From: Vibrio metschnikovii CIP 69.14
Lineage (GTDB): Bacteria > Pseudomonadota > Gammaproteobacteria > Enterobacterales > Vibrionaceae
Reading direction: 5' to 3'
Assembly (NCBI RefSeq): GCF_000176155.1
Contig: NZ_ACZO01000006.1
Location: 1,550,001 to 1,614,000 of the forward strand
Length of the DNA: 64,000 nucleotides
The notes under the pieces were generated by a model. The model was not told the origin of the DNA, did no database searches, and saw only the letters and a list, made by a program, of their open reading frames with translations. This document shows positions 10,390 to 19,171 of the stretch, piece after piece. How positions within the stretch are numbered: the stretch's first letter is position 1; each line of letters begins with the position of its first letter. The position numbers and the translations under genes are program-made.

Positions 10390-10419
10390 AACAAAGGCTA
10401 GCGTCAGCTAGCCTTTGTT
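10390..10419. terminator. Bidirectional terminator between dapD and the GNAT/C39 gene
   Basis: A perfect 13-bp inverted repeat (10390-10402 with 10407-10419) around the loop GTCA lies between two convergent genes. The A/T-rich outer stem ends could act as short U tracts in either direction. Confidence 0.8.
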
Positions 10420-10448
10420 ATTGCACTATTGTTCGCTGATGAACCGAA

Positions 10449-11549
10449 TTAACGGGCAATATTGGCTGGGCTAATCACCACACAAGCGGTTTGCTTTTGC
10501 TTACCAAAACCGATGATCTGCGACAGGGCTTTTTTACCAACCGGAACATACGCCGAAGCCATCGCATGCTGTTCAGATTCCGCGTGAGGATCGTGGAAAA
10601 AGAAAAACTTTTCACTCATGCCACTTAAAACGATCCAGTGAGGTTCTTTTTTGCCATCAAACCGATAGGTGCTAATCAACAATAGTACGCAAGCCCCTTG
10701 CGTCACCCACGCTTCAAGTTGATCCTGAGTTGGTGGAGCATCAATCATCGCCACATCTTGATGAGCCAGTTGCTCACAAAAATCCAGATGCACTAACTCA
10801 ATCACCTGTTTTTTATTGAGGTCTCGGACACTATCAATGAAAGGGGTACTTTGTGATTGGCTCCATAACTCGACATGAAAACCTCGTTTCGCTGCTGCTA
10901 ACGCTAAGCCTTGGCCACTACAGCCACCGTGTCCCGCCGCCATGAAAATCGTCGTCGCTTCTCGCCATAACTGAAGCTCTTGGGTGCGACTCAGTTCAAA
11001 AGAGGGTCGTAAACAAGAGAAACTCATCAATAAGCAAGCGGCACCACAGGTGAAGGGTGTGGTTTGCACATAAAGGGGCATCGGTAGCAAAATTTTAGGT
11101 CCATGAGGAGTTAAACGTTTTTGCATCCGACGACCATCACATAAATCGTCGTAATAGTGGATCAAACACTTCAAAGTGCGATAACCCATTTTTTCATATA
11201 ATTTTATTGCTGCTATATTGTCTTCACGAACTTCTAGCCGTAATGTAGTGAAACCTTGATCAAGAGCAGCACGCTCGCATTGTTCAACTAACGTTTGAGC
11301 AATCCTCCGTCCTCTGAAATCAGGTTTAACGGCAATCGAATACAACCTTGAGAGCTGTGTACCTTGATGAAATAGTAGCAATGCATATCCAGCTAACTCC
11401 GTACCGGAATCGGCGACAAAAATCACCGAATGGCTAGAATGTAAAAAACGCTTCATTTGACGAGGAGAAATTTTATCTCCATCAAACAGCTGTTGTTCTA
11501 ACGCATTAAGCGCAGCGAGATCAGTACTTTTCGCAAGACGAAAGTCCAT
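10449..11549 (-). CDS. GNAT acetyltransferase fused to a C39-like (DUF3335) cysteine peptidase domain
   Basis: The protein is a two-domain fusion of 366 residues. Residues 1-145 form a RimI-like GNAT N-acetyltransferase: the acetyl-CoA loop is RGRRIA (79-84) and the C-terminal signature is NIAAIKLYEKMGY (111-123). Residues about 150-366 form a papain-like C39-type peptidase domain, with a candidate nucleophile Cys168 in PFTCGAAC, a candidate His304 in EPHW and an Asp-Pro-His at 320-322. There is no signal peptide, so it should act in the cytosol. It is divergent from the RimK-like ligase, separated by 82 bp. This pairing recurs in comparative-genomic work on amidoligases, where a role in making or trimming a small peptide or modifying a protein was proposed. 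The substrate is unknown. Confidence 0.88.
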   Translation of the reverse strand: MDFRLAKSTDLAALNALEQQLFDGDKISPRQMKRFLHSSHSVIFVADSGTELAGYALLLFHQGTQLSRLYSIAVKPDFRGRRIAQTLVEQCERAALDQGFTTLRLEVREDNIAAIKLYEKMGYRTLKCLIHYYDDLCDGRRMQKRLTPHGPKILLPMPLYVQTTPFTCGAACLLMSFSCLRPSFELSRTQELQLWREATTIFMAAGHGGCSGQGLALAAAKRGFHVELWSQSQSTPFIDSVRDLNKKQVIELVHLDFCEQLAHQDVAMIDAPPTQDQLEAWVTQGACVLLLISTYRFDGKKEPHWIVLSGMSEKFFFFHDPHAESEQHAMASAYVPVGKKALSQIIGFGKQKQTACVVISPANIAR

Positions 11550-11631
11550 ACGACGTCCTTACAGGATGAAAAGAGTGGTTGGCAAGATTGTGACTCAATA
11601 ATAGACCTATTGATTTAGGAAGAATATAGCG

Positions 11632-13083
11632 ATGGCAAACCTTTTAATCGTGACCGATCAGGCCAGTGACTGGCAACAGTATTTCCCTTCAGAACAAGTC
11701 GTCAGCGTTGATCAATATTTAGATGCTGACTGGAAAGCTTCACAGCGCAGCGTACAGGTGGTGAACCTTTGTCGCGATTATGATTACATGAGTACGGGAT
11801 ATTACTGCTCTCTGTTAGCTGAAGCGCGTGGACATCGAGTGATCCCACGCGTGATGGCAATTAACGATATTAACCAGCCGTTTTTACTGTCCTCTGGACT
11901 CTTAAAACTTAACAAGCTGTGCAAAAACATCGACTCTATCCACTGTAAAATCTACTTTGGACGCACACCAGAAGCTGGTCTAGAAAAACTGGCTCAGCGC
12001 CTGTTCGAACAGTTTATGGTGCCAGTAATTGAACTGAAAATGACTAAAATTCAGGGACAATGGCAAATTCACAGTATTGCGCCATTCCCTTTTCAAGATC
12101 TGCAAGACAGTGAGCAAGATTTCTTCATTGAGTCATTAGAGCTGTTCTCAAGTAAAATCTGGCGCAGACCGAAACAAGAGAAGAAGTATCGCTACGATAT
12201 CGCGATGTTGGTCGATGAAGAGGAGAAAATGCCGCCTTCCGATCCTTCTGCATTGAAGCGTTTTCGCCGCGCCGCCAATCGCTTAGGTATGAACTTAGAA
12301 TTGATCTCCCCTGATGATTTGTCGCGTTTGGGCGAGTTTGATGGCCTATTCATTCGCGCCACCACTAATATTAGCAACTACACCTATCGGTTTGCGAAAA
12401 CCGCAGAAAAAATGGGCCTGATCGTGATGGATGATTCAGAATCGATCATGAAATGTACCAATAAGGTATTTTTGACCGAGTTACTGCAACGTAATAAAGT
12501 TCCTGCGCCTAAGAGTGTTATCGTACAAGGGTTTGATAACGATTGGAAAAGCTACTTGATGGGACAACTGGATTTCCCTATGGTGCTGAAAATCCCCGAT
12601 GGTGCTTTTTCTCGTGGGGTAGTCAAGGTTCGTAATGAACAAGAGCTTGAGAAAGAAGCCAATGCGTTATTTAGCAAAAGCGCGCTGATCTTGGCTCAAG
12701 CTTTTATGCCGACTGATTTTGATTGGCGAATTGGCGTAATGAACCGCCAAGCGATTTATGCCTGTAAATACATGATGAGTCGTGGACATTGGCAAATTTA
12801 TCAGCACCATAGCAGTGGTCGAGTCTCATCGGGTGGATTTGAAACCTTCGATTTAAAACAAGTCCCTAAATCGGTGGTGGATGTCGCCGTAAAAGCGGCG
12901 AATTTGATCGGCAGTGGTCTGTATGGCGTCGATCTTAAAGAGATCGATGGACAAGTTTATGTGATTGAAGTCAATGATAACCCGAGCATTGATCATCAAG
13001 TTGAAGATGCGATTCTCGGCGATCTGCTCTACGATCGTATCATGACAGAGTTCTTACGCCGTATTCAGATGCGTGGTTTTTAG
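11632..13083 (+). CDS. RimK-like ATP-grasp ligase with RLAN N-terminal domain
   Basis: This 483-residue protein is longer than E. coli RimK (300), which adds glutamates to ribosomal protein S6. Residues about 1-160 match the RLAN domain (RimK-like ATP-grasp N-terminal). Residues about 190-480 are the ATP-grasp fold: the nucleotide-binding lysine segment is MVLKIPDGAFSRGVVKV, and the Mg-binding end is VIEVNDNPSID. Such enzymes join an amino acid or amine to a carboxylate through an acyl phosphate. The acceptor here is unknown. The divergent neighbour combines an acetyltransferase and a cysteine peptidase, so ligation, capping and cleavage activities are all encoded side by side. A terminator follows at 13110-13150. 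Confidence 0.88.
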   Translation: MANLLIVTDQASDWQQYFPSEQVVSVDQYLDADWKASQRSVQVVNLCRDYDYMSTGYYCSLLAEARGHRVIPRVMAINDINQPFLLSSGLLKLNKLCKNIDSIHCKIYFGRTPEAGLEKLAQRLFEQFMVPVIELKMTKIQGQWQIHSIAPFPFQDLQDSEQDFFIESLELFSSKIWRRPKQEKKYRYDIAMLVDEEEKMPPSDPSALKRFRRAANRLGMNLELISPDDLSRLGEFDGLFIRATTNISNYTYRFAKTAEKMGLIVMDDSESIMKCTNKVFLTELLQRNKVPAPKSVIVQGFDNDWKSYLMGQLDFPMVLKIPDGAFSRGVVKVRNEQELEKEANALFSKSALILAQAFMPTDFDWRIGVMNRQAIYACKYMMSRGHWQIYQHHSSGRVSSGGFETFDLKQVPKSVVDVAVKAANLIGSGLYGVDLKEIDGQVYVIEVNDNPSIDHQVEDAILGDLLYDRIMTEFLRRIQMRGF

Positions 13084-13109
13084 TTTATTCTGATTCAATT
13101 AACACCGCC

Positions 13110-13150
13110 CCCAAGTGATGTTGATAACCCATCACTTGGGTTTATTTTAT
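13110..13150 (+). terminator. Rho-independent terminator after the RimK-like gene
   Basis: CCCAAGTGATG (13110-13120) pairs perfectly with CATCACTTGGG (13130-13140) around a 9-nt loop and is followed by a T-rich run. It sits upstream of the zntB ribosome binding site and rules out starts for zntB at 13115-13118. Confidence 0.9.
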
Positions 13151-13168
13151 CAAGGACAAGGATTCTCA

Positions 13169-14104
13169 ATGGATTTTCTTCTCGATCATTGGTCTTTTGC
13201 CACACCCCCTACGGCACAGCTCTCCCTACAACCCAAAAAAATTGAAGCGGATCACTGGTACCATTGCCAACGAGATAAAGCCGGGTTACGTGAATGGCTA
13301 ATCGATAATGCGATTCCTCTCTCTATTGTCGATAGTTTACTCGCAGAAGATACTCGACCTCTATTTGAACAGTACGATGAACAGCATTTTCTGCTGATTC
13401 TACGAGGGGTTAACCTGAATGACAATGCCGACCCTTCTGACATGCTCAGCGTGCGAATTCTCTATTATCATGGCGCCTTGATTACCAGTCGTAAGATATC
13501 TTCAAAAACTATCAACTTAATTAGCAGTGCTTTACAACAAGGCAATGGACCGAAAAGTCTTGCTGATGTGTTGGTCGCTATTATTGATGGCTTAAGCAAA
13601 AACATTGATGACTATCTTGATTGCGTCGAAGAGAAAATCACTCGATTCGAAAGTGAGACCGAATTAAGCGACCCCTTAATCCAAACCCATAAAGCACTGT
13701 TAAAAATCAAACGCTTTATTAAACCTCAGCAATACGCGCTTGAGGATTATCAAAACTCCAACCTATTGATGGCAAATCATAAGCAATTAAACTTACGACA
13801 TAGTGTAAATACCATTACTCGGATTAATGAAACCTTAGATTTTTTCTTGAGTGAGTTGGATATTATTAAAGGGGAATTGCGTCAGTATCACGCTGAAAAA
13901 ATGAACCAAAATACCTATTTATTTTCAGTCATCGCAGCAATTTTTCTACCTGCCAGTTTTTTAACAGGTCTGCTGGGTGTCAATGTAGGAGGTATCCCAG
14001 GGACCGACTCTCCAATCGCTTTTGGGGTCTTTTGTGCTGGTCTGCTTGCTATTTTTGTGATGGAATTTTGGATATTGCGCCGTTTGCGTTTTTTAACTCA
14101 TTAA
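13169..14104 (+). CDS. zntB: ZntB, CorA-type zinc transporter
   Basis: ZntB is an inner-membrane CorA-superfamily (MIT) protein that transports zinc. The start chosen is the ATG at 13169, because AAGGA at 13158-13162 is ideally spaced from it. Longer in-frame starts at 13115-13118 fall inside the preceding terminator stem. The product is 311 residues. A long soluble helical domain comes first. Two C-terminal transmembrane helices follow, and the first ends in the family G-x-N selectivity motif (GLLGVNVGGIPG). The stop codon lies in the first copy of an 18-bp tandem duplication (14091-14126). Confidence 0.9.
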   Translation: MDFLLDHWSFATPPTAQLSLQPKKIEADHWYHCQRDKAGLREWLIDNAIPLSIVDSLLAEDTRPLFEQYDEQHFLLILRGVNLNDNADPSDMLSVRILYYHGALITSRKISSKTINLISSALQQGNGPKSLADVLVAIIDGLSKNIDDYLDCVEEKITRFESETELSDPLIQTHKALLKIKRFIKPQQYALEDYQNSNLLMANHKQLNLRHSVNTITRINETLDFFLSELDIIKGELRQYHAEKMNQNTYLFSVIAAIFLPASFLTGLLGVNVGGIPGTDSPIAFGVFCAGLLAIFVMEFWILRRLRFLTH

Positions 14105-14126
14105 ATAGTTTTAACTCATTAAATAG
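14091..14126 (+). repeat. Perfect 18-bp tandem duplication across the zntB stop codon
   Basis: Two identical 18-bp units, 14091-14108 and 14109-14126 (each TTTTAACTCATTAAATAG), lie back to back. The first contains the last codons and stop of zntB. The second lies just before the Shine-Dalgarno of the next gene. Confidence 0.97.
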
Positions 14127-14135
14127 GAAGTCACT

Positions 14136-14687
14136 ATGTATATTTTCGGTTACGGAAGCTTAATGAATTCAGCTTCGCGTCAACTGACAGGCGAAACCGG
14201 ACAAGCGATTCCAGCGATTGTTCATGGTTTAGTGCGTTATTGGGGAAAAGTGGATGATAGCTATCTGATTTCACCTTTAGTGGTCAACCCGGGACAAGGC
14301 CAAGTGAATGGCGTACTACTCGAAATCGATGAGGCTGGATTGGCTGAGTTTGATCGCCGAGAACGTGGATATCAACGTATCGCACTTTCTCATCAACAAA
14401 TAGACTGTCAGCATGACCTGAAAACCGATCAAGCGATTTGGGTCTATGTCACCGAACAATATCAGCCTCCTTGTACACGCAGTCCGATTGTCCAAACTTA
14501 CGTTGATACCGTCCTCGCCGGGTGTTTGGAAGTTTCTGAAGCGTTTGCTCGCCATTTTGTCGAACACACCTTAGGCTGGCAAGCGCCATGGGAAAATGAT
14601 CGGTCCATGCCTAAATATGGCAACTTAGCCGGAGTCAACGCCACTGACCTTGAACACATCGATCAACTGATTGCTCAGGTTCGTTAA
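14136..14687 (+). CDS. Gamma-glutamylcyclotransferase family protein (AIG2/GGCT-like)
   Basis: This is a cytosolic protein of 183 residues. It opens with YIFGYGSLMN, the glycine-rich Y-G-S-L motif that binds the gamma-glutamyl group in this fold. A glutamate in the segment GLAEFDRRERGY is a candidate for the catalytic base. Members release 5-oxoproline from gamma-glutamyl amino acids or glutathione-related compounds, and the exact substrate cannot be read here. AGGAAG at 14125-14130 serves the ATG. The gene follows zntB by about 30 bp and precedes chrA by 23 bp, so the three may form one transcript. Confidence 0.85.
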   Translation: MYIFGYGSLMNSASRQLTGETGQAIPAIVHGLVRYWGKVDDSYLISPLVVNPGQGQVNGVLLEIDEAGLAEFDRRERGYQRIALSHQQIDCQHDLKTDQAIWVYVTEQYQPPCTRSPIVQTYVDTVLAGCLEVSEAFARHFVEHTLGWQAPWENDRSMPKYGNLAGVNATDLEHIDQLIAQVR

Positions 14688-14710
14688 ATATTGAATTCGC
14701 TATTAGGACG

Positions 14711-15865
14711 ATGAACAAGATGTGGGAAATATTCATACGCTTTTTTACGCTCGGATGGATAAGTTTTGGCGGCCCTGCGGCGCATATTGGCTACTTTCGA
14801 CACACGTTTGTTGAAAAACTAAAATGGATGAGCGATCAACAATATGGACAAATTGTCGCTTTAAGTCAGTTTTTACCTGGCCCAGGTTCAAGTCAAGTGG
14901 GCTTCGCGATCGGTTATCAACGAGGCGGATTATTGGGAGCCAGTTTAGCCTTCATTGGCTTTACTCTCCCTTCGATCATACTAATGGTATTACTCGCCAC
15001 TTTCAGCCGCTATTGGCTTGATACATCCCAATATGCACTACTGATCCATGGATTAAAACTGCTCGCTGTCGTAGTCGTTGCCGAGGCAACATGGGGAATG
15101 TATCAAAACTTTTGCCGAACAAAAACCACCGCCAGTTTAGGTCTGTTTAGTGCAGTCATTTTGTTATGTATTCCCGGTATCTTAGCGCAAATCTTGGTCA
15201 TAGTCCTTGCCGCCATCATCGGTATAATCTGGCTAAAAAATCCTCATCCTACAACCACTTTGACCCCATTTCGCCCAACGTGGTGGCCTTTAGTTTTATT
15301 TGTAGCGATTTTATTTGGCCTACCATGGCTAGTCAGCTCAAGTGCGAGTGTAATGTTATTCAAACAGTTTTTTCATGCTGGTAGCTTGGTATTTGGCGGT
15401 GGTCATGTCGTCATGCCTCTGCTGCAAAATTTGTTAGCCGATCAAATAAGCAGCGATATTTTTCTGACTGGTTATGCCGCCGCCCAAGCAGTACCCGGCC
15501 CAATGTTTACACTGGCAACGTATCTGGGTTACTACTTGCTACCCGCATCGCCTGTCACTGGTGCCATCATCGCGACCATCGGTGTCTTTTTACCGGGATT
15601 TTTACTCCTTTTAGGCGTACTCAAACACTGGCAAAATCTTGCCAATCTTCCCTTCGTTTCAGGAGCACTCGCTGGAGTCAACGCATCCGTGGTCGGATTA
15701 TTACTCGCGGCTCTTTATCAACCGGTATTTATCAGTGCGGTATTCAATGCTTGGGATGTCGCTTTACTACTGATTGGCTTATGGTTACTTAAAATTATGA
15801 AGTGGCCAATTCTTGGTTTAGTCATGTTCTATTTGTTAACGGCACTTATTCGTGGCGTTTTGTAA
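14711..15865 (+). CDS. chrA: ChrA-type chromate transporter (CHR family, two-domain)
   Basis: This is an inner-membrane protein of 384 residues with about ten to twelve hydrophobic segments in two homologous CHR halves. The first half carries GWISFGGPAAHIGYFR and FLPGPGSSQ. The second carries LVFGGGHVVMPLL and AVPGPMFT. These paired G-G-P/G-G-G-H and P-G-P motifs define the long-chain CHR family, whose studied members export chromate. It follows the gamma-glutamylcyclotransferase gene closely. Chromate as the physiological substrate is an inference from the family. Confidence 0.9.
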   Translation: MNKMWEIFIRFFTLGWISFGGPAAHIGYFRHTFVEKLKWMSDQQYGQIVALSQFLPGPGSSQVGFAIGYQRGGLLGASLAFIGFTLPSIILMVLLATFSRYWLDTSQYALLIHGLKLLAVVVVAEATWGMYQNFCRTKTTASLGLFSAVILLCIPGILAQILVIVLAAIIGIIWLKNPHPTTTLTPFRPTWWPLVLFVAILFGLPWLVSSSASVMLFKQFFHAGSLVFGGGHVVMPLLQNLLADQISSDIFLTGYAAAQAVPGPMFTLATYLGYYLLPASPVTGAIIATIGVFLPGFLLLLGVLKHWQNLANLPFVSGALAGVNASVVGLLLAALYQPVFISAVFNAWDVALLLIGLWLLKIMKWPILGLVMFYLLTALIRGVL

Positions 15866-15963
15866 CAAAAAGAAGTTATTTTTTGCTGATCAAACACGGT
15901 GAATTCCAGCGAATCGCCTAAACTTATTAAAGGCGCTGACTATTCCACCGCAAGGGGGGGCAA

Positions 15964-17121
15964 ATGAACACGTACCATGAAGGAGAAAAACCCAGCTTCT
16001 TTGCTAAAGTGGGCACACTAAACCATCAGTTAACGGATATTCATCAACGAATGCTGACCGTAGAGCCGAATATCGCCCGTATCTCCTTCGCTTTATACGA
16101 TGAAGAAAGTACCGAGTTAAAAACTTATGCTCACAGCGACAATCAAGGCTTTGAACTGCTTCATTACTCGGTGCCCCTCGATAACCTGCCGACTTTAAAA
16201 GCGTGTGCGCAATCTGGTGAAGTTCGCTATCTCAATGATATTTCAATTGAAGTTAATCATATAACTCCGCATAGCCAATGGTTATTTGAACAAGGTTTTC
16301 AATCCTCAATGACCTTACCGGTTTACCATGATCAAACGTTCATTGGTTTTATCTTTTTAAACTCAAAACAAAAACACACCTTTACGCCTGAAAAATGCGC
16401 ACAACTCAAATCGTATATTGATATTGTACGTTTTGTCGTTAGTTCAGAATACGATTTAGTCCAATCGCTGCTCAATGCAACCAAAGCCATTAACGCTAAA
16501 TCGCCTGAACACTGGTTAGATTCAAAAGAACATAAAGAGCGTATTAGCCGCTATGCGCGGGTGATAGCACTAGAAGTAGCATCAGTCTATCAATTGGATG
16601 ATGAGGTAATAGAAAATATTAGCCAATTTTCTAAATGCCATGATATTGGCAAGCTAGCCATTCCGGCAGAATTACTGAATAAACCTTGTTCACTCGGTCA
16701 GGATGAAAGACAGCAACTCAATCAACACATCGAAAAAGGCATTGAGATCATCAATGATATTATTGATGACATTGGCGCTCCAGAACATCCAAGTATCGCC
16801 GTACTCAAAGAGATTGTTGCCTACCACCATGAGTTTCTTGATGGTAGTGGCTATCCTTATGGCTTAACCCAAGAAGCCATTCCTATCTCAGCTCGCATTA
16901 TTGCTGTCGCAAATATTTTCGATGCACTAACGAGCCATCGCCCCTACAAACAAGCTTGGTCTGTTCCATTTGCCTTGTTGGAACTAGAAAAAATGGTCGT
17001 ATCCGGTAAGCTAGATAAACACTGCGTTAACGCGCTGCGTTATCATCAAGATTATTTAAAGCGGGTTAGCGAGACTTATCCAGAACTCGATCCGAAAGAT
17101 AGAGAATCCCCAGCTTCTTAA
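15964..17121 (+). CDS. GAF/HD-GYP domain protein, probable cyclic di-GMP phosphodiesterase
   Basis: The protein has 385 residues. An N-terminal GAF-like sensor (about 20-165) is followed by an HD-GYP domain. The metal-binding HD motif is KCHDIGKLAIP near residue 226. The HHEFLDGSGYP segment near residue 289 contains the GYP signature. With both motifs intact it should hydrolyse c-di-GMP in the cytosol. The GAF ligand is unknown. The ribosome binding region is an unusual run, AAGGGGGGG (15952-15960), only three bases before the ATG. It does not appear to share an operon with its neighbours. Confidence 0.92.
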   Translation: MNTYHEGEKPSFFAKVGTLNHQLTDIHQRMLTVEPNIARISFALYDEESTELKTYAHSDNQGFELLHYSVPLDNLPTLKACAQSGEVRYLNDISIEVNHITPHSQWLFEQGFQSSMTLPVYHDQTFIGFIFLNSKQKHTFTPEKCAQLKSYIDIVRFVVSSEYDLVQSLLNATKAINAKSPEHWLDSKEHKERISRYARVIALEVASVYQLDDEVIENISQFSKCHDIGKLAIPAELLNKPCSLGQDERQQLNQHIEKGIEIINDIIDDIGAPEHPSIAVLKEIVAYHHEFLDGSGYPYGLTQEAIPISARIIAVANIFDALTSHRPYKQAWSVPFALLELEKMVVSGKLDKHCVNALRYHQDYLKRVSETYPELDPKDRESPAS

Positions 17122-17264
17122 TTTGAGTAATTTTTGTGAGGTATCACTCTGTTGTCATTAACAAATGTGAGTTAATTAACCTTCATCACTCCTATAGCCA
17201 TGCTACTATTTACAAAATTTTAACATAAATAGAATAGCCATTGCCTCATACATGGAGTTAGAGA

Positions 17265-18950
17265 ATGAATCCGTTAACAAATCTAAGTCAAACTAAGTGC
17301 GCTCTCCCCCCCCCTAATGAAATGATCTTAACTTGGGCGCAAACTCGCCCCAACGACGTTTACTTGAAACAAATTATTAATCGGCAGTTTGTTGAATACA
17401 CCTTCGCTCAAGTCGCTGATCAAGCACTACGTCTCGTTTCAGCACTACGCGCCTTAGGGGCTGAACCTGGTGATAAAGTGGCGCTTATATCAAAAAACTG
17501 CGCCGAGTGGTTCATATGTGATTTAGCAATCATGCTCGGTGACTATGTCAGTGTGCCCATTTTCCCTACTGCCGGCGCTGACACCATTGAATATTGTGCG
17601 AGTCATAGTGAAAGTAAAATAATCATTGTCGGTAAATTAGACGACAGTAAAGCCACCGCCCAAGTTTTAGCTAAAATGCCAGAGCTGATCAGTATCGCTC
17701 TACCTTACGCTTCAGCACCATCGTGCCACCATCAATATCTAGACTTAATTGCTCAGTATCCCCCAAGTGAAGAACGGCCTGAACATTATGATGATAAACT
17801 GATGTCGATTGTTTATACCTCAGGAACTTCAGGCGTACCAAAAGGTGCCATGCTAACCTACGGTGCTTTTGCTTGGGCAGTACAACAATTGATTGCTCAA
17901 ATCGGTATTCAAAAAGATGATCGCCTGTTTTCTTATTTGCCTCTCGCACACATCACCGAACGTGTTTACATTCTTGGCACGTCAATTCAAGGTGGTGTTT
18001 TAACCGCTTTTCCTGAGTCACTTGATACGTTTATTGAAGATGTGAAAATGCATCGCCCAACGTTGTTTATCTCAGTACCAAGGCTATGGACTTTGTTCCA
18101 ACAGCGTATTCAAGACAAACTTCCGCAGAAAAAGCTGAATATTCTGCTCAAAATCCCTTTTATAAATAGCTTAATTAAACGCAAATTAGCGGATGGTTTA
18201 GGGTTAGATCAAGCACGAGTCCTTGGTTGTGGCTCAGCCCCAGTCTCTCCTGCCTTGTTAGAGTGGTACCACAGCCTTGGCTTAAATATTACTGAAGCAT
18301 GGGGAATGACCGAATCATTTGCCTACAGTACGATCAATTACCCCTTCCGGGCAGATAAAATAGGAACGGTTGGCCATGCTGGACCAGGAGTTCGCTTAAA
18401 AATTACCGATGACGGTGAGATACTCGTTCATAGTAAAGGGGTATTTTCTGGGTACTACAAAAATGACATTGCTTCCAAAGAAGCTTTTGATGCTCAAGGT
18501 TGGCTACACACTGGAGACTTAGGTTCAATTGACTCTGATGGTTATCTTACGATCCAAGGACGAATCAAAGATACGTTTAAAACAGCCAAGGGTAAGTTTG
18601 TTTCTCCCGTCCCGATTGAGAAAAAATTGTATGAATACAGCCGAGTAGAAATGCTGTGTTTAATTGGCTTAGGGCTGCCAGCGCCGATACTTTTGGTTGT
18701 ACCGCATAATTTCTCTGATTTTGATCGAGAGCGTTATGAACGCACGACGAAACGCGTTATCGAAAAAATGAATACTAAACTCGAATCTCATGAGCAAATA
18801 AAAGGCGTATTGATGATCAAAGATCCGTGGAGCATCGATAATGGTATTCTTACGCCAACACTAAAGATAAAACGTCATGTCTTAGAGCAAAAATATCATG
18901 ACGTAGGCCAGAATTGGCCTAAAGACAAACTCGTGGTTTGGGAAGAGTAA
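17265..18950 (+). CDS. AMP-dependent acyl-CoA synthetase (long-chain fatty acid CoA ligase type)
   Basis: This enzyme of 561 residues belongs to the adenylate-forming family. The P-loop is YTSGTSGVPKG near residue 185. Later motifs are EAWGMTES and GWLHTGDLGSIDSDGYL, followed by the lysine-bearing hinge GRIKDTFKTAKGKFVSP. It probably activates a fatty acid with ATP and CoA, but chain length is not readable. A run of nine C residues (17306-17314) lies at codons 14-17. A second in-frame ATG (codon 20) follows directly, so a shortened protein could be made if the tract slips. The gene stands alone, with a terminator-poor gap before fusA2. Confidence 0.88.
   Translation: MNPLTNLSQTKCALPPPNEMILTWAQTRPNDVYLKQIINRQFVEYTFAQVADQALRLVSALRALGAEPGDKVALISKNCAEWFICDLAIMLGDYVSVPIFPTAGADTIEYCASHSESKIIIVGKLDDSKATAQVLAKMPELISIALPYASAPSCHHQYLDLIAQYPPSEERPEHYDDKLMSIVYTSGTSGVPKGAMLTYGAFAWAVQQLIAQIGIQKDDRLFSYLPLAHITERVYILGTSIQGGVLTAFPESLDTFIEDVKMHRPTLFISVPRLWTLFQQRIQDKLPQKKLNILLKIPFINSLIKRKLADGLGLDQARVLGCGSAPVSPALLEWYHSLGLNITEAWGMTESFAYSTINYPFRADKIGTVGHAGPGVRLKITDDGEILVHSKGVFSGYYKNDIASKEAFDAQGWLHTGDLGSIDSDGYLTIQGRIKDTFKTAKGKFVSPVPIEKKLYEYSRVEMLCLIGLGLPAPILLVVPHNFSDFDRERYERTTKRVIEKMNTKLESHEQIKGVLMIKDPWSIDNGILTPTLKIKRHVLEQKYHDVGQNWPKDKLVVWEE
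17306..17314 (+). repeat. Nine-C homopolymer tract inside the acyl-CoA ligase start region
   Basis: Nine consecutive C residues lie in codons 14-17 of the gene beginning at 17265. Tracts of this length are prone to slippage. Confidence 0.95.
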
Positions 18951-19114
18951 TCTCACTAACTGTCCTTCTTTAGAACAGTGAAAAACGATGATCAAAGTAA
19001 AAACTTAGTGATCCATCTTACTACTGAAAACTTTGCCCCTATTATCATCAGTTAGGATTGGGGGTATTTTAGTTTTTCTCTTTTTCATCTTGTACAACAT
19101 AAAACGCAGCAAAC

Positions 19115-19152
19115 AAAACGCCCCGAACAGCATTCACTGTTCGGGGCGTTTT
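19115..19152 (-). terminator. Rho-independent terminator after fusA2
   Basis: The 12-bp GC-rich arms 19119-19130 and 19137-19148 pair perfectly and are extended by A and T runs on both sides. It sits 20 bp beyond the fusA2 stop codon and could also stop transcription from the opposite strand. Confidence 0.93.
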
Positions 19153-19171
19153 TAGCGCTTAAAGTGAAGAA

